Of a stretch of DNA of 64,000 bases, positions 12,529 through 21,016 are shown piece after piece. The stretch is taken from assembly GCF_000429985.1 (NCBI RefSeq), contig NZ_AUCX01000009.1, forward strand, positions 62,001 through 126,000. Direction: 5' to 3'. Numbering within the stretch: the first letter of the stretch is position 1; every line of letters starts with the position of its first letter. A program made the translations under genes and the position numbers. Origin of the DNA: Maridesulfovibrio bastinii DSM 16055 (lineage in GTDB: Bacteria; Desulfobacterota; Desulfovibrionia; Desulfovibrionales; Desulfovibrionaceae). The notes beneath the pieces were generated by a model. It searched no databases. It was given only the letters and a program-made list of their open reading frames with translations, and was not told the origin of the DNA.

Positions 12529-15390
12529 TTACCAGTTGACAGGTAGACGTACTTTTTTCTTTTCTTTGTTAGTAAATAAGATATATCCGTTTTCTTTCCC
12601 AAATAGATATACATCTCTTGTAACCGTAACGTCCTGACGGCAATATTTGGTTATGAGATCAAGTTTTCCTTCTTTCCACCATTCAAGAGCTTTCAGTCCG
12701 TCTGCACTTTTAGCAGAATTCAAAGTTGCCTTGGCAATATTATCAAGTTTAAGTCTGTATCCAAGACGTTCGTGTACTGTTTTTAAAAGATCAAGAGTGG
12801 GTACTTCCTTAAATTTATAAGGGTAAACTCCGGTTAATACCTTGTAGTCAAAACCTATTATATTAAAGCCTATCACAAGATCCAGTTCTTCAAGCCTTTT
12901 AGCCAGCTCGCCAATCATATCCTGAGTGTAATCATAAAACTGATCTGTTCTTGAGTCATAAAGAACGGCTATTGAAATTCCCATGCGGTCAGCTCTGTTC
13001 CAGCCTCCTACATCCTGAGCGGATCTCCTTGTTTCAACGTCAAGAACTCCGAAATTTTCGGGTTCAGGGACAGGCTTTTCTATTTTTTCGCCAAAAGGTT
13101 TAAGATCCAATTTATTGACCTCCGAGGCTGCTGGTGAATCTGCATTTATGATATTTTCGAGTATGAATATGGATGCTGCTTTGTCAATAGGCCTGTTGCC
13201 GGAACCGCATTTTGGTGAATGAACACAAGAAGGGCAGCCCAGTTCACATTCGCATTCACTGATAGTCTGCAATGTTTTTTTCAATAATTGTTCGGATTCA
13301 TCGAACGCCTGCATAGTCAGTCCGGCCCCTCCGGGCATTCCGTCATAAATAAATACAGCCGGACCGCCGACCTGTTCATGCATCGGGGTGGATATTCCAC
13401 CAAGGTCATTACGGTCGGCCAGAACCATCAGCGGCATAATTCCTATAGCAGCATGTTCAACGGCATGAATGCCACCCATGAAATGTATAAATTCATCTTC
13501 GGCTTTTCTTTTAAGGTCCGGAGAAATTTCTATCCACAAGCCCTGAGTATCAAATATTACAGGAGGAAGATCGAGTGGAACAATTCCAAGAAGCTGTCCT
13601 CCCTTGGAAGCACGTTTTTCGTATCCTGTTATTTTTTCCGTTACCCGTAGTTTTCCGAAACGCATGACACATCCGAAAACTGCTTTTTGGGAGTATATTT
13701 CTATTATTTCGGTAGATTTATTTTTTCTTGCGCGGGTGTAATAACCGACTCTTTCTTTTTTAGCTTTTATGGTTCTGGAGGCCAGATCCATTTCTGTAAT
13801 GCGGTATGTATTACCCCTGTGAATATACACCGCTCCTTCATGGGCTTCGCTGTAAGACCTTATTTCGTCAATTGTGCCGATAGGCTGTGAACTGTCAGCA
13901 TCCTCAATATGTATGGTGCCGCCTGAACCGCGCAGTGAAACTTCCCGGTGAGGTCTTTTTCTTTTGGAATATATTTCGTCACCGCGGCCATTTCTAAGCA
14001 GAGTTCCATCCTGCTCCATTTCTTCAACCCTTTTTCTTACCTGGGCTTCCCGCAGCAGACGGTCATCCTCTCGCATCGTCATTTCCGCTGCGGCGCAGAT
14101 AAGGTGACGTTCCATTATAACCGGATTATAGGGATTCAACACCGCACATTCCGGTGGTCTTGAAAAAAAGTCATCCGGGTTTCTCATGAAATACTGATCA
14201 AGGGCATCTTCCTGTCCGATAAGAACAACAGCCGACTCACGGTTGCTTCTGCCTACTCGGCCGCCACGCTGCAATGTAGCCATGACTGATCCGGGGTAAC
14301 CGACCATTATGCACAGATCGAGTCCGCCGATGTCAATTCCGAGTTCAAGAGCACTTGTTGATATTACAGCCAGCAGTTCTCCAGAGGACATTCTGGCTTC
14401 TATTTCACGCCTTTCCTCCGGCAGAAAACCAGCTCTGTAAGCACTTATCCTGTCTTTATAATCACCGGCTTTCTCGTTTACCCACATTGAAATCAGCTCA
14501 GTCATCTTTCTTGACTGGGTATAGACAATTGTTCTCAGGCCTCTGGCCAGAGCTGCTTTAAGGAGCTGTATTGCGGCACTGTATGGGCTTACCTGAGGAT
14601 TGAAAAAAACAAAATTTCTGTCTCCGGATGCTGCTCCGCTTTCAGTTATTGCCGTGACTTCAAGGCCTGTAAGACTCTTGCAGAGCTCCGCAGGGTTTCC
14701 AACAGTTGCGGAAGAAAATACAAATGATGGCTCAGCTCCGTAGTAGCTGCAAACTCTAAGCAGTCTTCTGAAAAGCATTGCCATATTCGAACCCATTATG
14801 CCTCTGTAGGTGTGGACTTCATCGACAACTATATGGGTGAGTCCGGCAAGAAATTTCATCCAGCGTTCATGGTATGGAAGCATGGATAAATGGAGCATTT
14901 CCGGATTTGTTAAAATTACATTCGGGGGATTGTCGCGCATTTTTTTGCGCTTGTAAGGTGTTGTATCCCCATCATAAATAGCGGCATGCGGGCGTCTGTC
15001 TTCAGGAAGATACGCGGCAAGTTCATTAAAAGTTTTCAGCTGGTCCTGAGCTAGAGCTTTTAAAGGGAAAAGGTAAAGCGCATGACTTTCCGGGTCGCGT
15101 AAAAGCTGTTCCATAACCGGAAGATTGTAAGTCATGGTTTTGCCGCTGGCCGTAGGGGTGGCTACAACAACATTTCTTCCGGCGCGCACATAGTCCGCAG
15201 CTATGCTCTGGTGTGAATAGAGTTTATCTATTCCTTTTAAAGCCAGCATATTGGAAATCCCCGCCGGCCATGGTCGGCGCGGGTCTGAAAAAGTTGCTTT
15301 ATTCCCTGATATTTTACGGTGGTCTACAACCTGATCACCCATGGTCGGGGATGCAAGAAGTGACTGGATATATTCTTTAATGTTGTCCAA
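12529..15390 (-). CDS. MrfA-like DEAD/DEAH helicase fused to a DEDD exonuclease domain (MrfB-like)
   Basis: A 953-residue two-part enzyme. Residues 1-770 are a superfamily 2 helicase of the YprA/MrfA type: Walker A TPTASGKT (78-85), DEVH box (190-193), motif VI QRGGRVGRS (374-382), the DUF1998-type region with HAVEHA and GMPGGAGL, and the zinc-binding cysteine cluster CECELGCPSC...C (713-728). Residues 780-953 are an RNase H-fold 3'-5' exonuclease with intact motifs: DVE (784-786), FN...FD (842-848) and YCRQD (916-920, DEDDy type). In Bacillus subtilis, MrfA and MrfB are separate proteins acting together in repair of mitomycin C damage; here both activities are in one chain. It stands alone, between a chemoreceptor and a small unknown gene. 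Confidence 0.88.
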   Translation of the reverse strand: MDNIKEYIQSLLASPTMGDQVVDHRKISGNKATFSDPRRPWPAGISNMLALKGIDKLYSHQSIAADYVRAGRNVVVATPTASGKTMTYNLPVMEQLLRDPESHALYLFPLKALAQDQLKTFNELAAYLPEDRRPHAAIYDGDTTPYKRKKMRDNPPNVILTNPEMLHLSMLPYHERWMKFLAGLTHIVVDEVHTYRGIMGSNMAMLFRRLLRVCSYYGAEPSFVFSSATVGNPAELCKSLTGLEVTAITESGAASGDRNFVFFNPQVSPYSAAIQLLKAALARGLRTIVYTQSRKMTELISMWVNEKAGDYKDRISAYRAGFLPEERREIEARMSSGELLAVISTSALELGIDIGGLDLCIMVGYPGSVMATLQRGGRVGRSNRESAVVLIGQEDALDQYFMRNPDDFFSRPPECAVLNPYNPVIMERHLICAAAEMTMREDDRLLREAQVRKRVEEMEQDGTLLRNGRGDEIYSKRKRPHREVSLRGSGGTIHIEDADSSQPIGTIDEIRSYSEAHEGAVYIHRGNTYRITEMDLASRTIKAKKERVGYYTRARKNKSTEIIEIYSQKAVFGCVMRFGKLRVTEKITGYEKRASKGGQLLGIVPLDLPPVIFDTQGLWIEISPDLKRKAEDEFIHFMGGIHAVEHAAIGIMPLMVLADRNDLGGISTPMHEQVGGPAVFIYDGMPGGAGLTMQAFDESEQLLKKTLQTISECECELGCPSCVHSPKCGSGNRPIDKAASIFILENIINADSPAASEVNKLDLKPFGEKIEKPVPEPENFGVLDVETRRSAQDVGGWNRADRMGISIAVLYDSRTDQFYDYTQDMIGELAKRLEELDLVIGFNIIGFDYKVLTGVYPYKFKEVPTLDLLKTVHERLGYRLKLDNIAKATLNSAKSADGLKALEWWKEGKLDLITKYCRQDVTVTRDVYLFGKENGYILFTNKEKKKVRLPVNW

Positions 15391-15453
15391 GATTCTTAAT
15401 AGATTTTATTTATGCGAGTAATTTGTGGATGGATACAGGGTCAGGTGTAACCC

Positions 15454-15491
15454 AAAAAAATCCGGCCCGCCAGTATATACCGGCAGGCCGG
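15454..15491 (-). terminator. intrinsic terminator of the four-cysteine small protein gene
   Basis: On the minus strand a GC-rich 10-bp stem with one mismatch (15482-15491 against 15462-15471, 10-nt loop) is followed by seven T (complement of the A-run 15454-15460). Confidence 0.8.
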
Positions 15492-15561
15492 GAGATGGAT
15501 CACTGTCAGTAAGTTGGTAGGCACTTACGACAGTGCGGATGAGGGAGTGTGCTATTTAATA

Positions 15562-15831
15562 TCAGATGCTGCATGCGCTGCTTCCAGTGCAGTACGCATC
15601 TATGAATCCCATGAGCTGGTTTCCGAAATAAACACATTTTTCACCGTCAACGCATCTTCTTGCATCTTCACTTTCTATATGCGTGTACAGAGTTTTTTCA
15701 CCTTTTTTTAAGGTAACAAGCCATGCGTTTTTATCGGTACTGAATTCAGCTTTAATTTCTAAACCGAATTTTTTAATTTCGGGATATAACTCTATAATTT
15801 TGTTTTTTATTTCTTGATCGTTAAGACTCAT
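15562..15831 (-). CDS. small four-cysteine protein of unknown function
   Basis: An 89-residue acidic/basic mixed protein that I do not recognise. It has an alpha/beta-looking N-terminal part and four cysteines with regular spacing: C60-x5-C66-x14-C81-x5-C87, ending CTGSSACSI. The pattern could bind a metal or form disulfides. There is no signal peptide or membrane segment, so it should be cytoplasmic. An ideal Shine-Dalgarno sequence (GGAGG, 6 nt from ATG) and its own strong terminator make it a convincing real gene, transcribed alone and divergently from the nitroreductase gene. Confidence 0.75.
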   Translation of the reverse strand: MSLNDQEIKNKIIELYPEIKKFGLEIKAEFSTDKNAWLVTLKKGEKTLYTHIESEDARRCVDGEKCVYFGNQLMGFIDAYCTGSSACSI

Positions 15832-16115
15832 ATAACCTCCGTGTTTAATTAAAGAAGATGATTTTCAACTTGATTATGCGTTTATAAAAAATGAATTAGT
15901 ACTTAAATAGTATCAAAAAAAAGAGTTCGGTCAAGGAAAATGGAAAATATCGGTTTATATTTTAAATATTATAATTTTTAATGGAAGTGTTACTTATATT
16001 CTATCAAGGTTACTTTTTAGTGCCTGCTTGTAAAAAAAATTTAATTTTAGGATAACAGCAGAAATTATTATCTAAAATAAATTTTGTATTAATAAAAAAT
16101 ACAGGGAGAATAGAA

Positions 16116-16628
16116 ATGGATGTTTTTGAAGCTATCTATAACAGGCGTAGTATTCGTAAATATGAACAGGGAAAGGATATCTCACCTGAATTAATAAAAG
16201 AGATTATAGGTGCCGGAATGATGGCTCCAAGTGCTGGAAATGCACAGCCCTGGCAGTTCATCGTTGTTGACGACCGTGAAATTCTTGATTCCGTTAAGGA
16301 TATAAATCCTTATGCAGCCATGGCCGGTCAGGCTCCTTTAGGCATTCTGGTCTGCGGTGATCTCAGCCTTGAAAAATATCCCGGATTCTGGGTTCAGGAT
16401 TGTGCTGCCGCTGTGCAGAATATTCTTCTTGCAATCCATGCTAAAGGTTTGGGAGCCGTGTGGACCGGAGTTTATAACAATGATGCCCGGGTGAAAGGAT
16501 TTACCGAAAAATTCAACCTTCCTGAAAATGTAATTCCCCATGCTTTTCTTGTTGTCGGCTGGCCTGCACAGGAATCTAAACCCAAGGACAGGTTTAAAGA
16601 GGAAAGGATTCATTTAAACAAGTGGTAG
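16116..16628 (+). CDS. nitroreductase-family FMN oxidoreductase
   Basis: A 170-residue flavoprotein of the nitroreductase superfamily, which uses FMN and NAD(P)H to reduce nitro compounds, quinones or related substrates. The N-terminal FMN-phosphate motif RRSIRKY (10-16), the MAPSAGNAQPWQFIVV segment, and the glycine-rich GLGAVWTGVY region near residues 110-120 are typical. It is short and lacks extra domains, as in many anaerobe members whose substrate is unknown. GGGAGAA precedes the ATG. The 284-bp spacer upstream (15832-16115) is A/T-rich and must carry its promoter and that of the divergent small gene; I see no clear operator there. Confidence 0.9.
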   Translation: MDVFEAIYNRRSIRKYEQGKDISPELIKEIIGAGMMAPSAGNAQPWQFIVVDDREILDSVKDINPYAAMAGQAPLGILVCGDLSLEKYPGFWVQDCAAAVQNILLAIHAKGLGAVWTGVYNNDARVKGFTEKFNLPENVIPHAFLVVGWPAQESKPKDRFKEERIHLNKW

Positions 16629-16647
16629 TCCTGAAAATATGATTTTT

Positions 16648-16695
16648 TAAAAAACCGGAATCAGGTCTTTAAGGCATCTGCTTCCGGTTTTATTT
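16648..16695. terminator. intrinsic terminator between convergent genes
   Basis: AAAACCGGAA (16651-16660) pairs with TTCCGGTTTT (16682-16691), followed by T-rich sequence on the plus strand and preceded by an A-run that gives a U-tract on the minus strand. It overlaps the stop codon of the CDF transporter gene. Confidence 0.75.
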
Positions 16696-17643
16696 TTCAC
16701 ACTTGTAGTCAATATCAAAACGTATTTTGGTGCTGCATAACCCACCTGTTTCCTCACAGTCATAGGACTCTTCATTTTCCATTGGTTCGACATGAATAGT
16801 TACAAGAGTCTCTTTTCCAAGCTCTTCTTTGATATACTTTTCTATTTCATTACAGATGTAGTGAGATTCGGAGATTGATGTTTTTCCCGGAAGCAGAAAA
16901 TGGAAATCAATAAATCTGGCTGATCCTGATTTCCGTGTTCTAAGCCCGTGGTAAAGAGCTTTTCCGGTGACTGATTTGCGAATGCAGTCATCAATAATTT
17001 TAAGCTCTTCAATAGGCAGTGATTTATCCATTAGTCCTGAATAGGATTTTGTGAGCAGCTGAAATCCGGTAAAAATTACGTTGGCAGCCATAATGATGGC
17101 AATTACAGGGTCTAAAATTGACCACTCCGGGGGAGTGAAAAGCATAATCGCCATTCCTGCGATAAGACCTGCTGAAGTCCAGACATCGGTCATAAGGTGT
17201 TTAGCATCAGCTTCAAGGGTAATTGAGTCATACTTTCTGGCTCCGTTAAGCATGACCTTCGCTGTAATGTAATTTACACCGCCAGCCACCAGAGCGACAA
17301 GCAGACCTGCTTCAAGATTTTTGGGGGGCATTGGAGAAATGAATCTTTCAACCGAAGCGTATATAATTCCTATTGCGGCGAATAAAATCAGCATTCCTTC
17401 TGCACCGCTTGAAAAATATTCGGCTTTTCCGTGTCCGTAGGCATGGGCATTATCCGCAGGATGCATGGCGATGGTTATTGCGGCAAGCGCAAATAATGCC
17501 GCAACAAGATTAACGGTGGATTCCAGAGCGTCTGAAAGTATTCCGACAGAATCCGTTATGAAATAAGCACCGAATTTCATAACCAATGTGATTATTGATG
17601 CTGCTATTGAATAGAAAGCAAATCTGCGTGGTGAATCTTCCAA
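16690..17643 (-). CDS. cation diffusion facilitator (CDF) metal exporter
   Basis: A 317-residue inner-membrane antiporter that expels divalent metals (Zn, Fe, Mn or Co) in exchange for protons. Six transmembrane helices are visible in the first 215 residues. The TM2 metal site is D38 with E41 in SDALES (many relatives have D-x3-D here), the TM5 site is HxxxD (H149, D153 in HLMTDVWTS), and YGHGKAEY follows TM2. The C-terminal cytoplasmic domain (about 220-300) ends with a cysteine- and acid-rich tail (DCEETGGLCSTK...CEK) that may bind metal. Metal specificity cannot be told from sequence alone. Confidence 0.92.
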   Translation of the reverse strand: MEDSPRRFAFYSIAASIITLVMKFGAYFITDSVGILSDALESTVNLVAALFALAAITIAMHPADNAHAYGHGKAEYFSSGAEGMLILFAAIGIIYASVERFISPMPPKNLEAGLLVALVAGGVNYITAKVMLNGARKYDSITLEADAKHLMTDVWTSAGLIAGMAIMLFTPPEWSILDPVIAIIMAANVIFTGFQLLTKSYSGLMDKSLPIEELKIIDDCIRKSVTGKALYHGLRTRKSGSARFIDFHFLLPGKTSISESHYICNEIEKYIKEELGKETLVTIHVEPMENEESYDCEETGGLCSTKIRFDIDYKCEK

Positions 17644-17718
17644 AATCGTGACCGCCGTTAAAATTTTATTTTATTAATACCATTGCCATATCCACCCGGC
17701 AATAGCTTCATAATGTTA

Positions 17719-17746
17719 AAAAAAAGACCGAAGAAAAAATCTTCGG
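17719..17746 (-). terminator. intrinsic terminator of the HAD phosphatase gene
   Basis: A stem CCGAAGA/TCTTCGG (17728-17734 with 17740-17746) is followed on the minus strand by seven T residues (complement of the A-run 17719-17725). Confidence 0.8.
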
Positions 17747-17780
17747 CCTCAGGCTTTTTTATATCTGTCTTGCTAATAAT

Positions 17781-18455
17781 TTATAAAAGATTATTTTCAC
17801 GCAGCAGTAGCACAAGGTCTTCACAAGTTTCGGCTACAAAATCGGGCTCTGATTTTTTAAGTTCTTCAATGCTTATTCTTCCGCTGGCAACTCCGGCACT
17901 CATTGTTCCGGCATTTTTAGCGGTTTGAATGTCCATGTGATGGTCGCCGACCATGATCGTATTTTCTTTTGATACGCCCAGCAGTTCAAGTGCTTTATTG
18001 AGATGGTAAGGATTTGGTTTTACAAGCTTAACATCTTCGCGGGCTAGAACGCATTCATTGAGTTTTGTTATTTCGGGGCACACTGTTTTTATTGCCGAAG
18101 CACTGTTTCTGCTGATTACAGCGGTTTTTATACCTTCATTCTTCAGCATTTTAAGCAGTGGTACAGAGTAGGAAAACATACCACCATTCTGGGCAGCCTC
18201 AATTTCCATGGAAGTCACTAGAAAGCGACACCGTGTATTGAACTGTTTTCCGGTTTCCGGATCAGATTCCTTGATATAACCTGAAACTTTTTCTATCCAT
18301 TCCAGAGCCGGATAGTCCTGTGCATCAGGCATGTCGTCAACGAAGACATTGGCAAGATCGTTGAGCCTGCTTTTCATTTTTTCGAAATCAATGGTCAGGT
18401 GGGCCAGAGTTCCGTCAAAGTCGAATACTATTGCTTCAATTTGTCTATTTTTCAT
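17781..18455 (-). CDS. HAD-family phosphatase (phosphoglycolate phosphatase-like)
   Basis: A 224-residue HAD hydrolase. Motif I is VFDFDGT with catalytic D12 and D14; motif II is the Ser in AVISRNS; motif III/IV is the Lys in KLVKPNP and MVGDHHMD. A helical cap domain (about 20-90) places it with the phosphoglycolate phosphatase/pyrophosphatase subfamily, but the substrate is not determined. I start it at the ATG 18455 so that motif I falls at the usual distance from the N-terminus; a TTG start at 18482 would add nine residues. It is monocistronic, with its own terminator, and is divergent from the flavoprotein gene at 18572. Confidence 0.85.
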   Translation of the reverse strand: MKNRQIEAIVFDFDGTLAHLTIDFEKMKSRLNDLANVFVDDMPDAQDYPALEWIEKVSGYIKESDPETGKQFNTRCRFLVTSMEIEAAQNGGMFSYSVPLLKMLKNEGIKTAVISRNSASAIKTVCPEITKLNECVLAREDVKLVKPNPYHLNKALELLGVSKENTIMVGDHHMDIQTAKNAGTMSAGVASGRISIEELKKSEPDFVAETCEDLVLLLRENNLL

Positions 18456-18571
18456 TCTCTTCGTATTATGCGTCTTGCACAAGTTCGCATACCAAGGTTA
18501 TTAAGTTGGAGCTGTTTTGGTCGTAAGACTCCAATTGAGTACAGTCAATAATAATTATTAAGGGAGAGTCA

Positions 18572-19714
18572 GTGTCAGGTAAATTTGATGTAGTTATAGC
18601 TGGGGCCGGACCTTCCGGATCTACAGCTGCATTTATTCTGGCTGACAGGGGATACAGGGTTGCACTTCTGGATAAGTGTTCCTTTCCAAGAAAGAAGCTC
18701 TGCGGCGGATTGCTGACCGTTAAATCGGTTGATCTTTTCAAGCGGTTATACGGTTATGAAGTGGAAGATCTATTTAAGCTCGGCATTGTTTTTAGTGAAT
18801 CTTCTGATTACTCCGTAAACTACCGTGATAAAAAAATAAGAGATGGAAAAAGTCCTGTTCCGTTCAGGTTTGTGGACCGCATGGTCATGGATAAAGTTCT
18901 GCTGGACAGGGCCATAGAAGCCGGCGCTGTTTTTTTCCCCGGTGAGCAGGTTGTGGAGTGCAATGCGTTCGATGCCGAAGTTAAAACAGCTTCACGGAGA
19001 ATTTTCCGTGGAGAATATCTGATTGCTGCCGATGGTGTTAATTCCACCATCAGAAGATTGCTTCCTTTTGATAAAAAAAAATGGCGAAGTAATCTGGCTT
19101 CAACAATAGAAGTATCCATAGATACTGATAAATATCCCCGTGAAGTTAAAGCTCCTGAAATATATATCGGCTGTTTAAGAGCCGGATATGGATGGGTGTT
19201 TCCGGGAAAAGGAAAAGTTGTTGCGGGTATTGGTGGGTTAAATAGCCACACTTGTAATTTTAAGGCTGAATTTATGGATTTTTTGCGTTCACAGGGAATA
19301 AATGACCCTGAGTCAATAAAATTATCCGGTTTTCCGCTTCCATACGGAAATTACATAAAAAATCCTTACTACGGAAAAACTTTTCTTGTTGGAGATGCCG
19401 CAGGTCTTGTCGAACCATTGTTTGGCGAGGGAATTTTTTATGCCATCCAGACAGGAAGATATGTTGCCGAGTCTCTGGCCGGAAGTATGCTTAGTGGTCT
19501 TGATCCTAAAAAGCAGTACCGTGAGCGTCTTGAAAAATTTGTAATACCCGAGCTTGTTTACTCAAACAGACTGCGCTGGGCTCTTTTCTATGCTCAGAGG
19601 CTTTTAAAGCATTTGTCATTTAAAATATTTTTTAAATCGCTTCCATCCAAGCTGGCTGAAATGGTTCACGGTATAAGATCTTATAAATTTCTGCTTAAAA
19701 AAAATTGGGATTAA
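18572..19714 (+). CDS. geranylgeranyl-reductase-family FAD oxidoreductase
   Basis: A 380-residue FAD-dependent reductase (COG0644). The Rossmann motif GAGPSGS is at 10-16, the KLCGGLL substrate-side motif follows at about 43-49, and the second FAD motif is LVGDAAGLVEPLFGEGI near 270-286. Relatives saturate the double bonds of geranylgeranyl or other polyprenyl chains (menaquinone side chain, lipids). The substrate here is unknown. It starts with GTG, well supported by AGGGAGAG at 18561-18568. A hopanoid-type epimerase gene lies 2 kb downstream on the other strand, which may or may not be related. Confidence 0.87.
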   Translation: MSGKFDVVIAGAGPSGSTAAFILADRGYRVALLDKCSFPRKKLCGGLLTVKSVDLFKRLYGYEVEDLFKLGIVFSESSDYSVNYRDKKIRDGKSPVPFRFVDRMVMDKVLLDRAIEAGAVFFPGEQVVECNAFDAEVKTASRRIFRGEYLIAADGVNSTIRRLLPFDKKKWRSNLASTIEVSIDTDKYPREVKAPEIYIGCLRAGYGWVFPGKGKVVAGIGGLNSHTCNFKAEFMDFLRSQGINDPESIKLSGFPLPYGNYIKNPYYGKTFLVGDAAGLVEPLFGEGIFYAIQTGRYVAESLAGSMLSGLDPKKQYRERLEKFVIPELVYSNRLRWALFYAQRLLKHLSFKIFFKSLPSKLAEMVHGIRSYKFLLKKNWD

Positions 19715-19751
19715 TATTTATTCTACTGACATTTTCTTTTGTGAAATGAAA

Positions 19752-19814
19752 GATTATCGATAAGTTATATTATAATATTTTTTTATAAATCAAGTTCTTA
19801 GTTGTTATCGATAA
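19752..19814. repeat. two TTATCGATAA palindromes between convergent genes
   Basis: Perfect copies of the 10-bp palindrome TTATCGATAA lie at 19754-19763 and 19805-19814, centre-to-centre 51 bp (about five helical turns). The first sits in the spacer between convergent genes, the second inside the last codons of the K+ channel gene. The 14-mer GATTATCGATAAGT at 19752-19765 recurs exactly at 22260-22273. Confidence 0.55.
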
Positions 19815-20868
19815 AACTTTCAGAATAATACAAACCTTCTCTGCATCCCATAGTGGCTTCCAGATTTTTTACTGATCTGGCAGAGGTCATAACTACAATA
19901 TAATCCCCGTAGCTCAACGTGAGTGACTCTTCGGGGAGTTTTATCAGTTGGTATCCTGACTCTGTCTTTTTATTAACGGCTATGGCGATTACATTCATGT
20001 TTGATTTAAGATAAGTAAAGATTTCCTGAAAATCCTTACCGACAAATCTGCAATCCTTTTTTATGAAATATTGTTGTATCCCGCAGTCATCTTCTGCTGC
20101 TTCAGTGGATATAAGCTCCTCACTGAACTTGGCTACAATCGGTTCAAATGTATAGCTGGCAACTATTTTTGAAGAAACCTCGTTTCTTGATATGGTGTAG
20201 GTAACTCCGGCACTTATGAAAGTTTCTTTGAGTTCGGCATTGTCGAGCATGACGATGTAAGAAAGGTTGGGAAAATCTTTGCGTGCGTTTAAGATGAAAA
20301 CCAGATTCTTGGTGTCATCTCCAAGGCAGGGCATAATGCTTGCGGCCTTGGTGGCATTGGCTTTTACAAGACATTCTCTGCCGCCCGGGTCTGAAAAAAT
20401 AGGAAAGACCATCTCTTCCGGGAATCTTTCGCGGATTATATCAATATCATCTTTAGAGTCTGTAATTATGCAGGTCTTCTTTTTGGCATTTGCAAGCTGT
20501 GTGATTACTCCTTCGGAGAATTCATTCCATCCCAGTATAACCGCATGGTTGGTGAATTTAGTCCCATCGAGCCCCATTTTTCGCCTCTCGCTTAATATTT
20601 GAAAGTGTTCAGTAATTTTTCCTATGAGATAACCGAGTATTCCAAGACTGGAGAGTATCAGAATTGATGATAAAATTTTTCCGGGAATGGTTACGGGATA
20701 CATATCCCCGTAACCGACAGTGGTCAGGGTCACAAGGGAGTACCACGCTGCATCAAAAAAAGAATTAATGCTCGGGTTATCACCACCTGATTCAAAATGG
20801 TAAATCAGCAGCAGGATAATAATATACCCTGAAATGGCTGAGATAGTGAGCAGTAGTCGTTTTTTCAT
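19798..20868 (-). CDS. two-TM potassium channel with RCK (TrkA-N/TrkA-C) domains
   Basis: A 356-residue ligand-gated K+ channel. TM1 is at about 8-23, the pore helix and selectivity filter TTVGYGD at 49-55, and TM2 at about 64-84. A cytoplasmic RCK_N domain follows (about 105-225, beginning NHAVILGWNEFSEGVI, a GxxxxG-type Rossmann turn), then a TrkA-C domain (about 255-345). The architecture is that of MthK/Kch channels, where Ca2+ or nucleotide binding to RCK opens the pore. No other K+ transport gene is nearby. Confidence 0.92.
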   Translation of the reverse strand: MKKRLLLTISAISGYIIILLLIYHFESGGDNPSINSFFDAAWYSLVTLTTVGYGDMYPVTIPGKILSSILILSSLGILGYLIGKITEHFQILSERRKMGLDGTKFTNHAVILGWNEFSEGVITQLANAKKKTCIITDSKDDIDIIRERFPEEMVFPIFSDPGGRECLVKANATKAASIMPCLGDDTKNLVFILNARKDFPNLSYIVMLDNAELKETFISAGVTYTISRNEVSSKIVASYTFEPIVAKFSEELISTEAAEDDCGIQQYFIKKDCRFVGKDFQEIFTYLKSNMNVIAIAVNKKTESGYQLIKLPEESLTLSYGDYIVVMTSARSVKNLEATMGCREGLYYSESFIDNN

Positions 20869-21016
20869 TCACCCTTCTGTGCTGAATTATCCTTTTGAAT
20901 TGATTTCATATATCAATCATACTTTTTTTTGCAATAATAATGAATGAAATGCAACTTGCGAAACACTGACAGTTTGAAAAAAATAGTCAGATTAATTCGG
21001 TTATGATTATTGAAAA

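Noticed and set aside
12430-12530. GGAGG-like ribosome binding site on the plus strand in the A/T spacer
   Set aside because: No start codon with an open frame follows it.
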